Source: a bacterium D16-56 (GTDB taxonomy: Bacteria; Bacillota; Clostridia; Lachnospirales; Lachnospiraceae). Taken from it: DNA of 64,000 bases. Positions within the stretch are counted from its first letter, which is position 1, and each line of letters begins with the position of its first letter. This document shows positions 51,446 to 60,612 of the stretch, in pieces. Position numbers and translations under genes: made by a program. Location: the NCBI GenBank assembly GCA_003611875.1, contig RAYY01000014.1:1-64000 (forward strand), in the 5' to 3' direction. The notes under the pieces were generated by a model. That model had not been told where the DNA came from. It worked only from the letters and a program-made list of their open reading frames with translations, and searched no databases.

Positions 51446-51763
51446 CTATTTTCTAAATTTATATCCCCTCCCACGAATGGTAATAATAAAATCCGTTCTC
51501 CCAGAATAAGCCTCCAGTTTTTTTCGTATCCTGGATATGGTTATCTCGACCGTATGATAATCCACCCGTTCCCCATCCTCTGTGATCTGCTCATAGATCT
51601 GTCTTTTAGAGAATACCTGCCCCTGATATTTTAAGAGCAAATATAAAAGCTGAAACTCACGGTTAGTCAAAGGGATCTCTTCTCCAAAATAATATACTGT
51701 CTGCTCCAGAGGATTTATCTTTAAATTCTGGTATTCCAATCCATCCATTTCCTTTTTCAACAT
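51446..51763 (-). CDS. Stand-alone OmpR/PhoB-type winged-helix protein
   Basis: A 105-aa protein made only of the DNA-binding effector domain of OmpR/PhoB regulators: LTNREFQLLYLLLKYQGQVF, then a recognition helix region VDYHTVEITISRIRKKLE, then FIITIRGRGYKFRK. There is no receiver domain. It has its own ATG with GGAGGAG upstream, so it is not a simple fragment of a longer reading frame here, though it may descend from one. It could regulate the lipoprotein cluster upstream. The 288 bp between it and the first flavodoxin gene hold no convincing gene. Confidence 0.75.
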   Translation of the reverse strand: MLKKEMDGLEYQNLKINPLEQTVYYFGEEIPLTNREFQLLYLLLKYQGQVFSKRQIYEQITEDGERVDYHTVEITISRIRKKLEAYSGRTDFIITIRGRGYKFRK

Positions 51764-52051
51764 GCTACTCCTCCATTGATCTTATACAGCCCCTTCCCCC
51801 AAATGATACTGTCTTCCATTATCAAGAATATAGATAACATCTATTTCTACAAAATTCCATTTTCTCTCAGCCATTCCGTAATTACACCTATATTCAGAAA
51901 TTTACAGTCAGGCCGCTGGCAGACTCTATTGTTCCTCCAATACCATAACAAAGCAGATTAACCCTCTGAAATAGAATTCTCTCCAGATAATGAATCATAT
52001 GCGAGCCGGAATCCCAAATGAGACCCGGCTCCTTTTACCGTTTTTTCAGGC

Positions 52052-52795
52052 TTACTGCTCCAGCCCAAGTCCTGACACCCAGTTTCTGACATCTTCCTCT
52101 GATACACCGGAACTAAAACGTATTCCCTCCTGCCAGTCCCCGCCTCCCGCTTTTTCTTCCAGAAGTTCTCCGCTTTCTCCAAAGCCGGAGCTGGCGGAAG
52201 TACAGAACGGGATCACGGTTTTTCCGGCAAAGTCATTCGTTTCCACAAAACTGTCTACCGGCCATGCGGCGATTCCCCACCATATGGGATATCCGATAAA
52301 CACGGTTTCATATACATCCCAGTCCTCCACTTCCACAGATACCAGTTCCACATTCCGCTGCTCCTCATTCTCATGCTCCCTGCTTACCCGGCTGTCAGCA
52401 TTGGTGTAATTCAGATCATCACTGGTATAGGGATTTACAGGCTCCAGTTCAAATAAGTCGGCTCCCATTTCATCAGCGATCACATTCGCCACATCTTCTG
52501 TGTGTCCGCTTGCAGAATAATAGACAACCAGTGTTTTTCCTCCCTGGGGCGCATCCTTCTTTGCGCTCTCTGATTCAATGGCAATGCTTGTACCTGTTTT
52601 TTCCAGGGCTCCTTCTGTTTCGCCACCATTTCCTCCTGTCTCAGACGCATTTGTACTCTTTTCTTCCTGTACCGCTGCAGCACCCTGGGGTTCTCTGTTT
52701 TGGTCAGACGGCGTGTCCGAATTTCCACAGCCAGACAAGATACCAATAGCCATTACTCCTGCCGTCATCGCTACAATCCATTTATTTGCTTTCAT
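52052..52795 (-). CDS. Exported flavodoxin-like lipoprotein 1
   Basis: A 247-aa protein. The signal peptide ends in a lipobox (GILSGC), a Ser/Glu linker follows, then a flavodoxin fold from about residue 85. The FMN phosphate loop is SASGHT, and the isoalloxazine-side loop is GYPIWWGIAAWPVDSF. Flavodoxins normally work in the cytoplasm, so lipid anchoring outside the membrane is unusual. Three relatives occur in the next 7 kb. GGAGGAAGATTG precedes the ATG. It is the last gene of the cluster before the winged-helix regulator. Confidence 0.8.
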   Translation of the reverse strand: MKANKWIVAMTAGVMAIGILSGCGNSDTPSDQNREPQGAAAVQEEKSTNASETGGNGGETEGALEKTGTSIAIESESAKKDAPQGGKTLVVYYSASGHTEDVANVIADEMGADLFELEPVNPYTSDDLNYTNADSRVSREHENEEQRNVELVSVEVEDWDVYETVFIGYPIWWGIAAWPVDSFVETNDFAGKTVIPFCTSASSGFGESGELLEEKAGGGDWQEGIRFSSGVSEEDVRNWVSGLGLEQ

Positions 52796-52897
52796 CAATC
52801 TTCCTCCTCTTATACAAAACCTTTCATCAAAATATGCTTATGCGGAAGCCAGTCACATGTTTTCCTGTCAGATTTCCCGCCTCCCGGAACAGACTTT

Positions 52898-54523
52898 CTA
52901 ATATTCATAATCCGGAACCAAAATAGAGAGAAGTTCCTGATCATGATGATAAACAAGTTCCGGCTCCACATCCAAAAGCATGGTTGCCCCGCTTTCTCTG
53001 GTATAAGGCTCCCATTCCGGGATTTTGCCTGCCCCTGGTCTCCCTGTCCTGGCAAAGTTTATCCATGCCTGGCTTACCTGCTCTGCCAGCTCCTGCTCTT
53101 CCCCGCTGCCGCTTACACGTTGAAACACATAAGGAATCTCGGCTCCATGGTAGGAATTGCCGTAGGTAAACACATAAGCATAGACCGGAGCCGCCTTCTG
53201 ATCTGCCTTGTGGGACATAATCTTTAAAAGCGGCAGACGAATGGTTGTGGTATCTACCTGTTCCGCTGTCAGTTCCGTCTTATCCGGGTACGCTTCGCGG
53301 AGTGCCGTCTCCAGTTCTTTTGTAGGCTCTATAGGAGCCGTCTCAAAAAAACCGCTCCATTCGTTTAAATTGCTGCCGATTAAAAGTGGTATATCCGCTC
53401 CCGCCTCCGCAAAGGAATCCTCTGTCACCGGGTTTGTGGGAAGGAAATCTCCATCCACCACTGGTTCCCAGTCCATAGAATAGCCGCCGCCCAGGGCTGC
53501 CGGAAGTTTCAGCTCTTCCCCTGTTTCCTGGAGGGCCTCCATGGCCGCTGTTTCCAACTCCTCTACGGGAACCGTCTGAATATCTTCAATATTATCCTCC
53601 GTAATATCCAGTCTTTTAAGGATATGTTCGGTCAGCCTTGTACTGGCCTCCTGGCTGTTGAAAATAACTCCCATGGTCTCCGTAGCGCCGCTCTGAACAA
53701 TCCCCTTATGGAACAGTCCTTCCGCATAGGGAGAAGTCATCAGAGCCAGAACCTTTGCGCCGCCGCCCGACTGTCCAAATACGGTTACATTGTCAGGATC
53801 ACCTCCAAACGCCTCGATATTATCCTGAATCCATTCTAGGGAATCCACGATATCCCGGATTCCTACATTGGCGGAATCCTTATATTTCTCCCCATAGGCA
53901 GACAGGTCCAGGTAGCCTAACACATTGAGCCGATGGTTCACCGAAACCACCACCACGTCCCCGCTGCGGCTTAAATTTTCACCGTCATATCCCTCCTCAT
54001 TGGCAGAACCGGTGGAAAAACCGCCGCCGTGAAGCCATACCATGACCGGGCGTTTTTCTCCGTCATTTACACCGGGCGTCCAGATATTCAGATTCTGGCT
54101 GTTATTGTCTGTGCCATCCTGATTTCCTGCCTGCCCCAGACCGGAAATTGCTCCCTGGGGAGAGATGGGGCCATAGGAATCTGCTATACGTATCCCTTCC
54201 CAGGCTGTCACCTCCGCCGCAGGGACAAATCGTTCCTCCGCCTGGGCATAGGGAATACCAAGATACCGGGAGATACCATCCTCATCGGTTCCCTGTACCA
54301 GACCAGCCGTAGTCTGCACCACAGTCCCCCCGTTTTCATTTTCTTCTGAAGCCGTATTTGCTTCATCGGCAGTTTCTTCTGTAGGTTCTGCCTGCCCTCT
54401 GCTTTCCGTCTGCTGTATACTTTCCGTCTGTCCTGCGGCAGTATTGGTTTTGCCACAGGCCGTCAGGCTAAAAGCCATGGCCCCGGCCAGTGCAGCCGCA
54501 AGTATTTGTTTTCTCTTTCTCAT
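52898..54523 (-). CDS. Type-B carboxylesterase lipoprotein
   Basis: About 541 aa. The lipobox FSLTAC follows the signal peptide. The carboxylesterase fold has the oxyanion loop WLHGGGF, the nucleophile elbow GQSGG (Ser near residue 250, versus GESAG in most relatives), an acid candidate in IGSNLNEWSGF, and a His in NSYHGAEIPYVF. It should hydrolyse esters outside the cell; the substrate is unknown. The chosen start at 54523 gives the signal peptide directly (MRKRKQILAAALAGAM). A second esterase follows upstream, 22 bp away. Confidence 0.8.
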   Translation of the reverse strand: MRKRKQILAAALAGAMAFSLTACGKTNTAAGQTESIQQTESRGQAEPTEETADEANTASEENENGGTVVQTTAGLVQGTDEDGISRYLGIPYAQAEERFVPAAEVTAWEGIRIADSYGPISPQGAISGLGQAGNQDGTDNNSQNLNIWTPGVNDGEKRPVMVWLHGGGFSTGSANEEGYDGENLSRSGDVVVVSVNHRLNVLGYLDLSAYGEKYKDSANVGIRDIVDSLEWIQDNIEAFGGDPDNVTVFGQSGGGAKVLALMTSPYAEGLFHKGIVQSGATETMGVIFNSQEASTRLTEHILKRLDITEDNIEDIQTVPVEELETAAMEALQETGEELKLPAALGGGYSMDWEPVVDGDFLPTNPVTEDSFAEAGADIPLLIGSNLNEWSGFFETAPIEPTKELETALREAYPDKTELTAEQVDTTTIRLPLLKIMSHKADQKAAPVYAYVFTYGNSYHGAEIPYVFQRVSGSGEEQELAEQVSQAWINFARTGRPGAGKIPEWEPYTRESGATMLLDVEPELVYHHDQELLSILVPDYEY

Positions 54524-54545
54524 GATTCTAACCTTCCTCTCTGCC

Positions 54546-55490
54546 CTATGATTCATGTTCGCCAAAGAGCCATCCCATGATCTCGCTGTCTCTGCTAAAC
54601 AGTCCTGCGCCTCCGCCATGCTGATTTTTCATGCCTTTGTCTGTAAAGTAAGCCCCAGGTTTTATATCCAGCACCACGAAACGGTCTATTTCTGTTTCCG
54701 AAAGCCCTTCTGCTTCATAAAGACTGCGTATCTCCCTATATGCCCTGTCAAATGGTTCCGATCCATAATATTCGTCCGATTCCCCGGTCACAAAGTATAC
54801 CGGAGTTTTGGCCCCTGCAATTGTCTGGTATCCTCCGTCCCACCGGGAGCTGCACATCAGCGCTGCCGTATAAAGTTCCGGGCGCCTGTCAAGCACCAGG
54901 GAAAGGGTTTCTCCGCCGCCGGAATACCCGCTAATATAGACCTGTTCCCTTTGAACATTGTAGTGTTCCAGAAAATACTCGGTCAGCGCAATCGTTTTTC
55001 TGGCAGATGTTTCACCCCAATCCTCCAGCTGCGGCGCAAGGATGATCATATCTTTCCGGTAATTTTGTGCTTCAAACCCAAATTCCTCTGTCCGAAGGTT
55101 CATGGCAGATCCCTGAAAGTAAAGCCCCTGATAGCCGGGAAGGGTAATGTAAAGGCTGTATGCCTTGCCGCCGTCATATCCGTCAGGAATAAAAACGCAG
55201 TAATGGATATCGCCCAGTTCATGGGAATGCAGTACGCTGTCCACCACAAAATCACGGTAATTTTCCGTACCTTCCGTTACATAGCTACTGTCTCGCTCTC
55301 CCAACTCCCCGCCTTCCTCCATTCTCTCTGTTTCCGGTATATGTTTCCCTGCCCCTGTTTCCGTTTTCTCTGTCATTTCTACTGAAATCTCACTTTTTGC
55401 CTCTTTTGCGGCATCATCTCCCCCATAGGCGCCAACACATCCTGTCAATGTCAAGAGTGTCAGACCAAACATCCATGCCTGCCACACCAT
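54546..55490 (-). CDS. Alpha/beta-hydrolase lipoprotein
   Basis: A 314-aa protein. Lipobox LTLTGC. A hydrolase fold follows, with GYSGGG (Ser near residue 188) in YISGYSGGGETLSL, an acidic region in VTGESDEYYGSEPF, and a His candidate in KNQHGGGAGLF. It resembles poly(3-hydroxybutyrate) depolymerase-like or peptidase-type esterases. An exported ester or acyl hydrolase is the safest call. AAGGTGTGAT precedes the ATG. Likely co-transcribed with the carboxylesterase downstream. Confidence 0.75.
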   Translation of the reverse strand: MVWQAWMFGLTLLTLTGCVGAYGGDDAAKEAKSEISVEMTEKTETGAGKHIPETERMEEGGELGERDSSYVTEGTENYRDFVVDSVLHSHELGDIHYCVFIPDGYDGGKAYSLYITLPGYQGLYFQGSAMNLRTEEFGFEAQNYRKDMIILAPQLEDWGETSARKTIALTEYFLEHYNVQREQVYISGYSGGGETLSLVLDRRPELYTAALMCSSRWDGGYQTIAGAKTPVYFVTGESDEYYGSEPFDRAYREIRSLYEAEGLSETEIDRFVVLDIKPGAYFTDKGMKNQHGGGAGLFSRDSEIMGWLFGEHES

Positions 55491-55542
55491 ATCACACCTT
55501 CTTTCGGTTTCCTATTCTTCCATCAGTTTTTCTTTTCAAAGT

Positions 55543-57261
55543 TTAATCATCTGATTCCACGTCTTTTTCTGCAGGAAGCGCCGCATATTCCTCTTCCGTA
55601 ATCCGGTCAAACCATGTAAGGCCTGCCAGTTCCGGATTGGTATTTACCGCAATATGCCCAAAGCTGGCGTCTGCGCTGCCGCCATGCCAGTGTTTCACTC
55701 CCGGCGGGCACAAGGCCACCTCCCCCGGATAGAGAACCTGCACAGGCTCCCCCTCCATCTGATGATAGCCGATTCCGTCAGTGGCAATAAGGATCTGGCC
55801 GCCCTCATGGGTATGCCAGTTATTAATCACCCCAGGTTCAAAAACCACATAATGAAGATCCGGCGCTCCCGCGGCATTATCCGCTCCGATTAAAGATGAC
55901 ACATAAGCCAGGCCGCTGAACGTGTCAAATGCTGCCGCCTGTTCTGCTCGCTGAAACATAAGCATATCGTCTGGTTTCACCCTGCGTCCTGTATATTCCT
56001 GAGTCTCCAGATTGTTATACTGTTCATCCGTAACCGGCTCCTCCAAAGGCGCCGCTCCCTCCTCCGGCACATAATGGGAATCAAAAATCACGATCTGGGA
56101 AAACCAGCTGTCGGGCGCTGCCCCATGCCAGTGTTTCACTCCCGGCTCAATATCCACCACGTCTCCCGGCCTTAAGATCTGGGCCGGTTTCCCTTCTTCC
56201 TGATAGAACCCTTTGCCTCCCGTAATCAGAAGCACCATTCCCCCGTGGCTGTGCCAGCTGCTTCTGGCTCCCGGCTCAAAGGTGAGGTGGTTGGTCTGAG
56301 GGAAATGGTAGGTTTCATCATTGGCGATCATCATCTCGATATAGGCATTCCCTGTAAAGGAATCCGATTCGATCCTCTGCCCTAAAGGAAAGGGAAGTTC
56401 TGCGGAAGAAGCTGCTGCTGTTTCCAAAACCGCAGTCTCCTGGAGCAAGGCTTCCTGCGATCTTTCCTGCAATGCCAGACCCTTTGCCCAGTCTGTCACT
56501 GTTTTCGCGCTGTCTGCCACATCATTTCTGGAGATCACCAGCGCATCCTCATAAATCTGTGCTTCCGGCTCCAGCTCTGAGATGGTGTCAATGGTTCGGG
56601 ACGCTCCGCTTCCCCCATGGGTGACAAAAGGAATCACGGTCTTGCCTCCGAAATCATATTCCTCCAGGAAAGAATACAGGGGCATCGGCAAGTCTCCCCA
56701 CCAGTTAGGATAGCCCAGCAGAATGGTTTCGTACTGGTCTAAATTCTCTATATGCGAGGCAAGCTGGGGCCGGGCGTCTTCGTCCTGCTCGTCAGCCGCC
56801 TGATCCACCAGCGGGTCATGATCCAGAGGATAGCCGTCCACGGTCTCGATACGGAACATATCACCTCCTATGGTTTCCCGGATCAGTTCTGCCACGTACT
56901 CCGTATTGCCCATTTTTTCCCCGTCACGTACTACAATACTTGCTCCGGCCACCGCATCCACTCCCGATATGTCCACATCTTCAGGAACGGAAAAATACAC
57001 GATCAGTACACCGGACTCCCCTGATGAATCACCACTTTCCAAATCTTTCCCATTTTGTACACGGTCTGTATTTTGAAGTGCGGTTTCTGCGTCCCGGCTG
57101 TTACCTGATACAGTCAATTCGTCCCCGGCACTTTCTCTTCCTTCTGTCATCTGTGCCTGTACGGCTGCCGCGTTCGGTGTGTTCCTTTCTCCTGACCCGC
57201 TACAGCCGGCAGCCGCCGAAGCAAGAGCCATGCACATCAAAAGTACTGCTGCTTTCTTCAT
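55543..57261 (-). CDS. Exported flavodoxin-double cupin fusion lipoprotein
   Basis: A 572-aa protein. Lipobox ASAAAGC. Residues about 85-260 are flavodoxin-like, with GYPNWWGDLPMPLYSF and a replaced phosphate loop containing GEKMGNTEYVAEL. Two cupin domains follow, at about 300-400 (WHSHGG, then KHWHG) and about 450-550 (WHTHEGG, then KHWHG). Each has the two conserved His clusters of a metal site. The cupin pairs resemble carboxymuconolactone/quercetinase-like small cupins. Joining a flavin-type and a metal-type domain on one exported protein suggests a redox enzyme. No such fusion is known to me. AGAAAGGAAAATGTATC precedes the ATG. Confidence 0.8.
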   Translation of the reverse strand: MKKAAVLLMCMALASAAAGCSGSGERNTPNAAAVQAQMTEGRESAGDELTVSGNSRDAETALQNTDRVQNGKDLESGDSSGESGVLIVYFSVPEDVDISGVDAVAGASIVVRDGEKMGNTEYVAELIRETIGGDMFRIETVDGYPLDHDPLVDQAADEQDEDARPQLASHIENLDQYETILLGYPNWWGDLPMPLYSFLEEYDFGGKTVIPFVTHGGSGASRTIDTISELEPEAQIYEDALVISRNDVADSAKTVTDWAKGLALQERSQEALLQETAVLETAAASSAELPFPLGQRIESDSFTGNAYIEMMIANDETYHFPQTNHLTFEPGARSSWHSHGGMVLLITGGKGFYQEEGKPAQILRPGDVVDIEPGVKHWHGAAPDSWFSQIVIFDSHYVPEEGAAPLEEPVTDEQYNNLETQEYTGRRVKPDDMLMFQRAEQAAAFDTFSGLAYVSSLIGADNAAGAPDLHYVVFEPGVINNWHTHEGGQILIATDGIGYHQMEGEPVQVLYPGEVALCPPGVKHWHGGSADASFGHIAVNTNPELAGLTWFDRITEEEYAALPAEKDVESDD

Positions 57262-57345
57262 GATACATTTTCCTTTCTTATGTTTTCGCCATATGGCCTT
57301 ATTGATATCCCTTCGGGTTTTCCTTTATGGTATTACCATAACAAA

Positions 57346-57371
57346 ATTGAGACCTCAAAAGAAGTCTCAAT
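57346..57371 (-). terminator. Terminator or operator after the flavodoxin-cyclophilin gene
   Basis: ATTGAGAC pairs with GTCTCAAT around a 10-base loop, followed on the minus strand by TTTTGTT. It begins 8 bp after the stop of the gene at 57379, so it is probably a terminator. A second small palindrome, TTATGGT/ACCATAA, follows on the left and could be an operator for the fusion gene. Confidence 0.6.
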
Positions 57372-57378
57372 TGGTTCA

Positions 57379-58170
57379 TCAGTTTATACTTAAACGTGTT
57401 ATCTTAATGCCGCCCTCATACTCTTCAAATATCCGGACATCGTCCAGAACCTTTCCCAGCGTATAGACCGGAACCACGGTCCGCTCCACATTGTCACGGA
57501 AAAACAGCGCTACGGCAGCACCCTCCGGCCAGTAGGCAAGCCCCCCAAGTTCCAGCATTCTGGTACGGCTGTCTGGCTCTGCCAATGCTTTCTCCAGATT
57601 AAATGCTTTCGCAAAATCAGCGGGTTCATAGAGAGAAACCTCCAAAGGAAGCCCCTCGGCCAGCTCTTCTGAAATCTTATTATGGAACAGCACGCCGGTC
57701 AGTTCTGTTTCTCCCCTGTCCGCTGCTCCCGCCGCGCCAAATGGGATCACCGTCTTTCCCTCTAATTCCGTTTTGGTCAAAAATGCCTTCACCGCCGGCG
57801 GCAGTTCCCCATTCCACAGGCATGTCCCGATATAGACCGTGTCATACCGTTCCAGATCCTCTATGTTCCATTCCAGTTCCGGGAGGACTCCCTGGTCCTG
57901 CTCCTGCCTGACACGTTCTGTTCTCACCCTGTCATCTTCCGGGTAAACAGTGACCGTGTCCAGCCGGACGCCCTGCCCCCCTGTCATATCGCTGATCTCC
58001 CGGGCCATCTGCTCCACTTCCCCTGAAAAAGAATAATAAACCACCAGAGGCGCATCCGGCACCATTGTTCCAGAATCTTCCCCTACTGTCAGACTGCCTC
58101 CCTCCGCGGCACATCCGGATAAAAGACTCGCGACAAGAAGTAACGGCAAGAATCGGTTTCCTGGTTTCAT
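57379..58170 (-). CDS. Exported flavodoxin-like protein with cyclophilin-like C-terminus
   Basis: A 263-aa protein. Lipobox LLSGC. Residues about 40-175 are flavodoxin-like (VVYYSFSGEVEQMAREI; the WW loop is replaced by GTCLWNGELPPAV). The last 75 residues, with LAYWPEGAAVALFFRD and YTLGKVLDD, match the cyclophilin-like fold (DUF369). The start overlaps the DUF4405 gene stop as ATGA (58167-58170), which couples this exported redox-type protein to a membrane protein. Confidence 0.75.
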   Translation of the reverse strand: MKPGNRFLPLLLVASLLSGCAAEGGSLTVGEDSGTMVPDAPLVVYYSFSGEVEQMAREISDMTGGQGVRLDTVTVYPEDDRVRTERVRQEQDQGVLPELEWNIEDLERYDTVYIGTCLWNGELPPAVKAFLTKTELEGKTVIPFGAAGAADRGETELTGVLFHNKISEELAEGLPLEVSLYEPADFAKAFNLEKALAEPDSRTRMLELGGLAYWPEGAAVALFFRDNVERTVVPVYTLGKVLDDVRIFEEYEGGIKITRLSIN

Positions 58171-58838
58171 GCCTTATGTTCCTTTCTTTTCATGTTAAAA
58201 ATAAAGTTTGTCACATTTACGATCAGAATGATCATTGCCAGGTAATCCATAACAAAGAAAAAGACGGACTGCTGATCAAAAATCGCGAATTCATTCTTCA
58301 TCCATAAGAACGAAAGGATCTCATGCCGGTAAAAGGCATAAATCCCATAAACGGAAACCGCCCATCCAACAGCGGAAAGCATCCGTTTTCCTTCCGTCTC
58401 CCCTTTTCCGAAGGTATTGCCCATTCTTCTTTTCATTCCATCCCAGTGCATTCCCATATGAACCGCCATCAGAAGGAATCCCCAGTACGCACAGAGGATA
58501 TGTACACGCCTTGCCAGGGCCCTTCCTCCGCGAATGGGTAGAAAATCAAACACATACCGCGACATGATGACACCGCTGATAAAAAGTGCTGACATGAGTG
58601 CAATTGTTAAAAAGTTCAAAGCCGTCCCAAACAAGCGTCTGGAATTGTACTTTCCTTTTCCAACGGCTCCAAACCATCTGCGGTTTAAAAGATTGTGGCA
58701 CAGAACCAGCAGCACCATAACCGTTCCCGTCCCTTCATGATGTTGCTGTCCTGTGATCACATAGCCCATTTGGTTTAGCAGCAGCAAAAACAGGGCTCCG
58801 TCAACCATTCCTTTCCATGAGATTTTATTTCTGCCCAT
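58167..58838 (-). CDS. DUF4405 membrane protein, possible haem carrier
   Basis: A 223-aa protein with about 5-6 transmembrane segments. His residues lie within or next to helices (LCHNLLNRRWF, RRVHILCAYWGFLLMAVHMG), as in cytochrome b561-like and other DUF4405 proteins that may bind haem. It lies between two exported flavodoxin genes and overlaps one. It could carry electrons across the membrane to them, which is inference. GGAGGGCAGGAGA precedes the ATG. Confidence 0.7.
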   Translation of the reverse strand: MGRNKISWKGMVDGALFLLLLNQMGYVITGQQHHEGTGTVMVLLVLCHNLLNRRWFGAVGKGKYNSRRLFGTALNFLTIALMSALFISGVIMSRYVFDFLPIRGGRALARRVHILCAYWGFLLMAVHMGMHWDGMKRRMGNTFGKGETEGKRMLSAVGWAVSVYGIYAFYRHEILSFLWMKNEFAIFDQQSVFFFVMDYLAMIILIVNVTNFIFNMKRKEHKA

Positions 58839-58861
58839 TCTCCTGCCCTCCTTTGTCTCTC

Positions 58862-59608
58862 TTAAAAATCCAGACTGCGCACCCAGTCCGCAATATCGTC
58901 CCCGGCCTCTGCCACATTCCGCTCACTGACCGTAAACCCGTCTGTGAGTACCTTTGCACCCGGCTCTAATTCCGTAATCGTTTCAATGGTGCCGGAAAAC
59001 CGGCTGCCGTTATGGGAATTAAAGGGAATGATGGTCTTTCCCACAAAATCGTACTCGTCAAAAAAGCTGTACATCACCTGGGGCAGATCATACCACCAGG
59101 TCGGATAGCCTACAAACACCACATCGTACTGGTCAAGATTCTCAATATGATTTGTAATCTCCGGCCTTGTATCCTGCTCCTGCTCCTCTGCCGCATAATC
59201 GATGAGTTTGCCCCCATCTCCCGGATAGTCTACAGCGGTCTGAATGGAGAACAGTTCTCCGCCTGTTTCCTCCTGAATTAATTTCGCCAAATGCTGGAGC
59301 CGTCCCTCCGCCCCGCCATTTACAGTGACCACGCTGGCTGAGGACACCGCATCCACATCGCTGTTTTCAGCTACGGCAAAATATGCAATTAAAATGTTGT
59401 TTCCGCTGCCATCTCTCTGTGTAAATTCTGTATCTTCCGTATCCTGCACAGGCTGCAAAGCCGTCTGTCCGGCAGGGTACTGCACAGATTCTTCTGACCC
59501 TGTTTTTGGTAGCTGGGAATCTGCCGTTTTATTGCCGCACCCAGCCAGCACAGCAGCTGCAATCACTCCTGGCAGCAAATATCCAATCCATAAATTCTTC
59601 CCTCTCAT
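58862..59608 (-). CDS. Exported flavodoxin-like lipoprotein 4
   Basis: A 248-aa protein. Lipobox AAVLAGC. The flavodoxin-like domain has GYPTWWYDLPQVMYSF, as in the fusion protein, but the phosphate loop is changed (VNGGAEGRLQHLAKL). It is thus a sister of the N-terminal half of the fusion protein at 55543. The ATG at 59608 gives a clean signal peptide (MRGKNLWIGYLLPG). The longer frame to 59674 is not needed. Confidence 0.75.
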   Translation of the reverse strand: MRGKNLWIGYLLPGVIAAAVLAGCGNKTADSQLPKTGSEESVQYPAGQTALQPVQDTEDTEFTQRDGSGNNILIAYFAVAENSDVDAVSSASVVTVNGGAEGRLQHLAKLIQEETGGELFSIQTAVDYPGDGGKLIDYAAEEQEQDTRPEITNHIENLDQYDVVFVGYPTWWYDLPQVMYSFFDEYDFVGKTIIPFNSHNGSRFSGTIETITELEPGAKVLTDGFTVSERNVAEAGDDIADWVRSLDF

Positions 59609-59709
59609 ATTCTGTCTCCTTCCTTTTTCATGTTCCATCATATGCATAAAAAATATCAGGGGCGTGCCAGCCAAAAGGCTCGTGCGCCCCAGTTACCTGC
59701 CGCAGATCA

Positions 59710-60612
59710 TTACACTACCAGATTCACAAGCAGCCCGACAGAAAAAGCAAACACCATAACAAACGCCAGATAGATCACAAAATTCTTCATGCCCAGCACA
59801 ATTTTCAATGCCCCCAGATTGGTGATCTTGGTAGACGGGCCGGTAATCATAAAGGCCGCCGCAATCCCCATACTCATCCCATCTATGAGCCACGCCTGTA
59901 GAAGCGGAATGGTTCCTCCTCCGCAGGCGTAGAGCGGAACTCCCACCGTAGCCGCCATAAGCACTCCAAATGCCTCATTTCCTCCAAAGAGGCCCGTCAT
60001 CAGATTTTCAGGAACATACCGCTGAAACAGTGCAGAAAGCAGAATGCCAAACAGAAAATACGGCCCGGTCACCCGGATATTCCTCCCGATATTTTTAAGC
60101 AGGCGCAAAAACCCATTGGGATCTGTGTCGTGATTATGAGGATCATCAAAATACTCAAAACGAAAAAACGGCTTTCCCTTGCCTATCCGGCAGAGCAAAA
60201 GACCTGCCAGAATTCCGCATAAAAATGAGGAAAGCACCCGCACAGCCAGGGCGGTCACTCCTAAAGCTGTGCTGTACACGATCAGCTGCGGGTTTAGGAG
60301 AATGGAACACATCATAAAAGACGCAAGCCATTCATCCCGCATTCCGCTTCTGGAAAAGGAAGCCGCCAGGGGAATGGTTCCATACATACAAAGAGGAGAG
60401 GCGATCCCCAGCAGGCTTGCGGGGATAATTCCCACAAGCCCCATTTTGCTGCTGCTCATAGAATGAAGCAGTCCGTGAATCCGCTCCTTCAAAAAAACCG
60501 ATACCAGGGAGCCGAGAACGATCCCCAACGCCCAGTACCCGAAGATCTGCCGCAGCTGTATGTCAAAATAATACCAGAGATAAACGAATTCCCTATGCAG
60601 CACGTCAATCAT
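59710..60612 (-). CDS. PF03773-type permease
   Basis: A 300-aa membrane protein with about eight hydrophobic segments and the motif IASPLCMYGTIPLA, then GVPLYACGGGTIPL, typical of the ArsP/DUF318 permease family (PF03773). Some members export organoarsenicals; most are uncharacterised. It overlaps the DUF362 gene stop by 8 bases, with an ATG at 60612 (a GTG precedes it), so the two are co-translated. A link to the redox lipoproteins is possible but unproven. Confidence 0.75.
   Translation of the reverse strand: MIDVLHREFVYLWYYFDIQLRQIFGYWALGIVLGSLVSVFLKERIHGLLHSMSSSKMGLVGIIPASLLGIASPLCMYGTIPLAASFSRSGMRDEWLASFMMCSILLNPQLIVYSTALGVTALAVRVLSSFLCGILAGLLLCRIGKGKPFFRFEYFDDPHNHDTDPNGFLRLLKNIGRNIRVTGPYFLFGILLSALFQRYVPENLMTGLFGGNEAFGVLMAATVGVPLYACGGGTIPLLQAWLIDGMSMGIAAAFMITGPSTKITNLGALKIVLGMKNFVIYLAFVMVFAFSVGLLVNLVV

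Noticed and set aside
51776-52051. Short frames between the winged-helix and flavodoxin genes that look protein-like (for example LLCYGIGGTIESASGL)
   Set aside because: Only about 30 codons, no ribosome site, and no family I could support.
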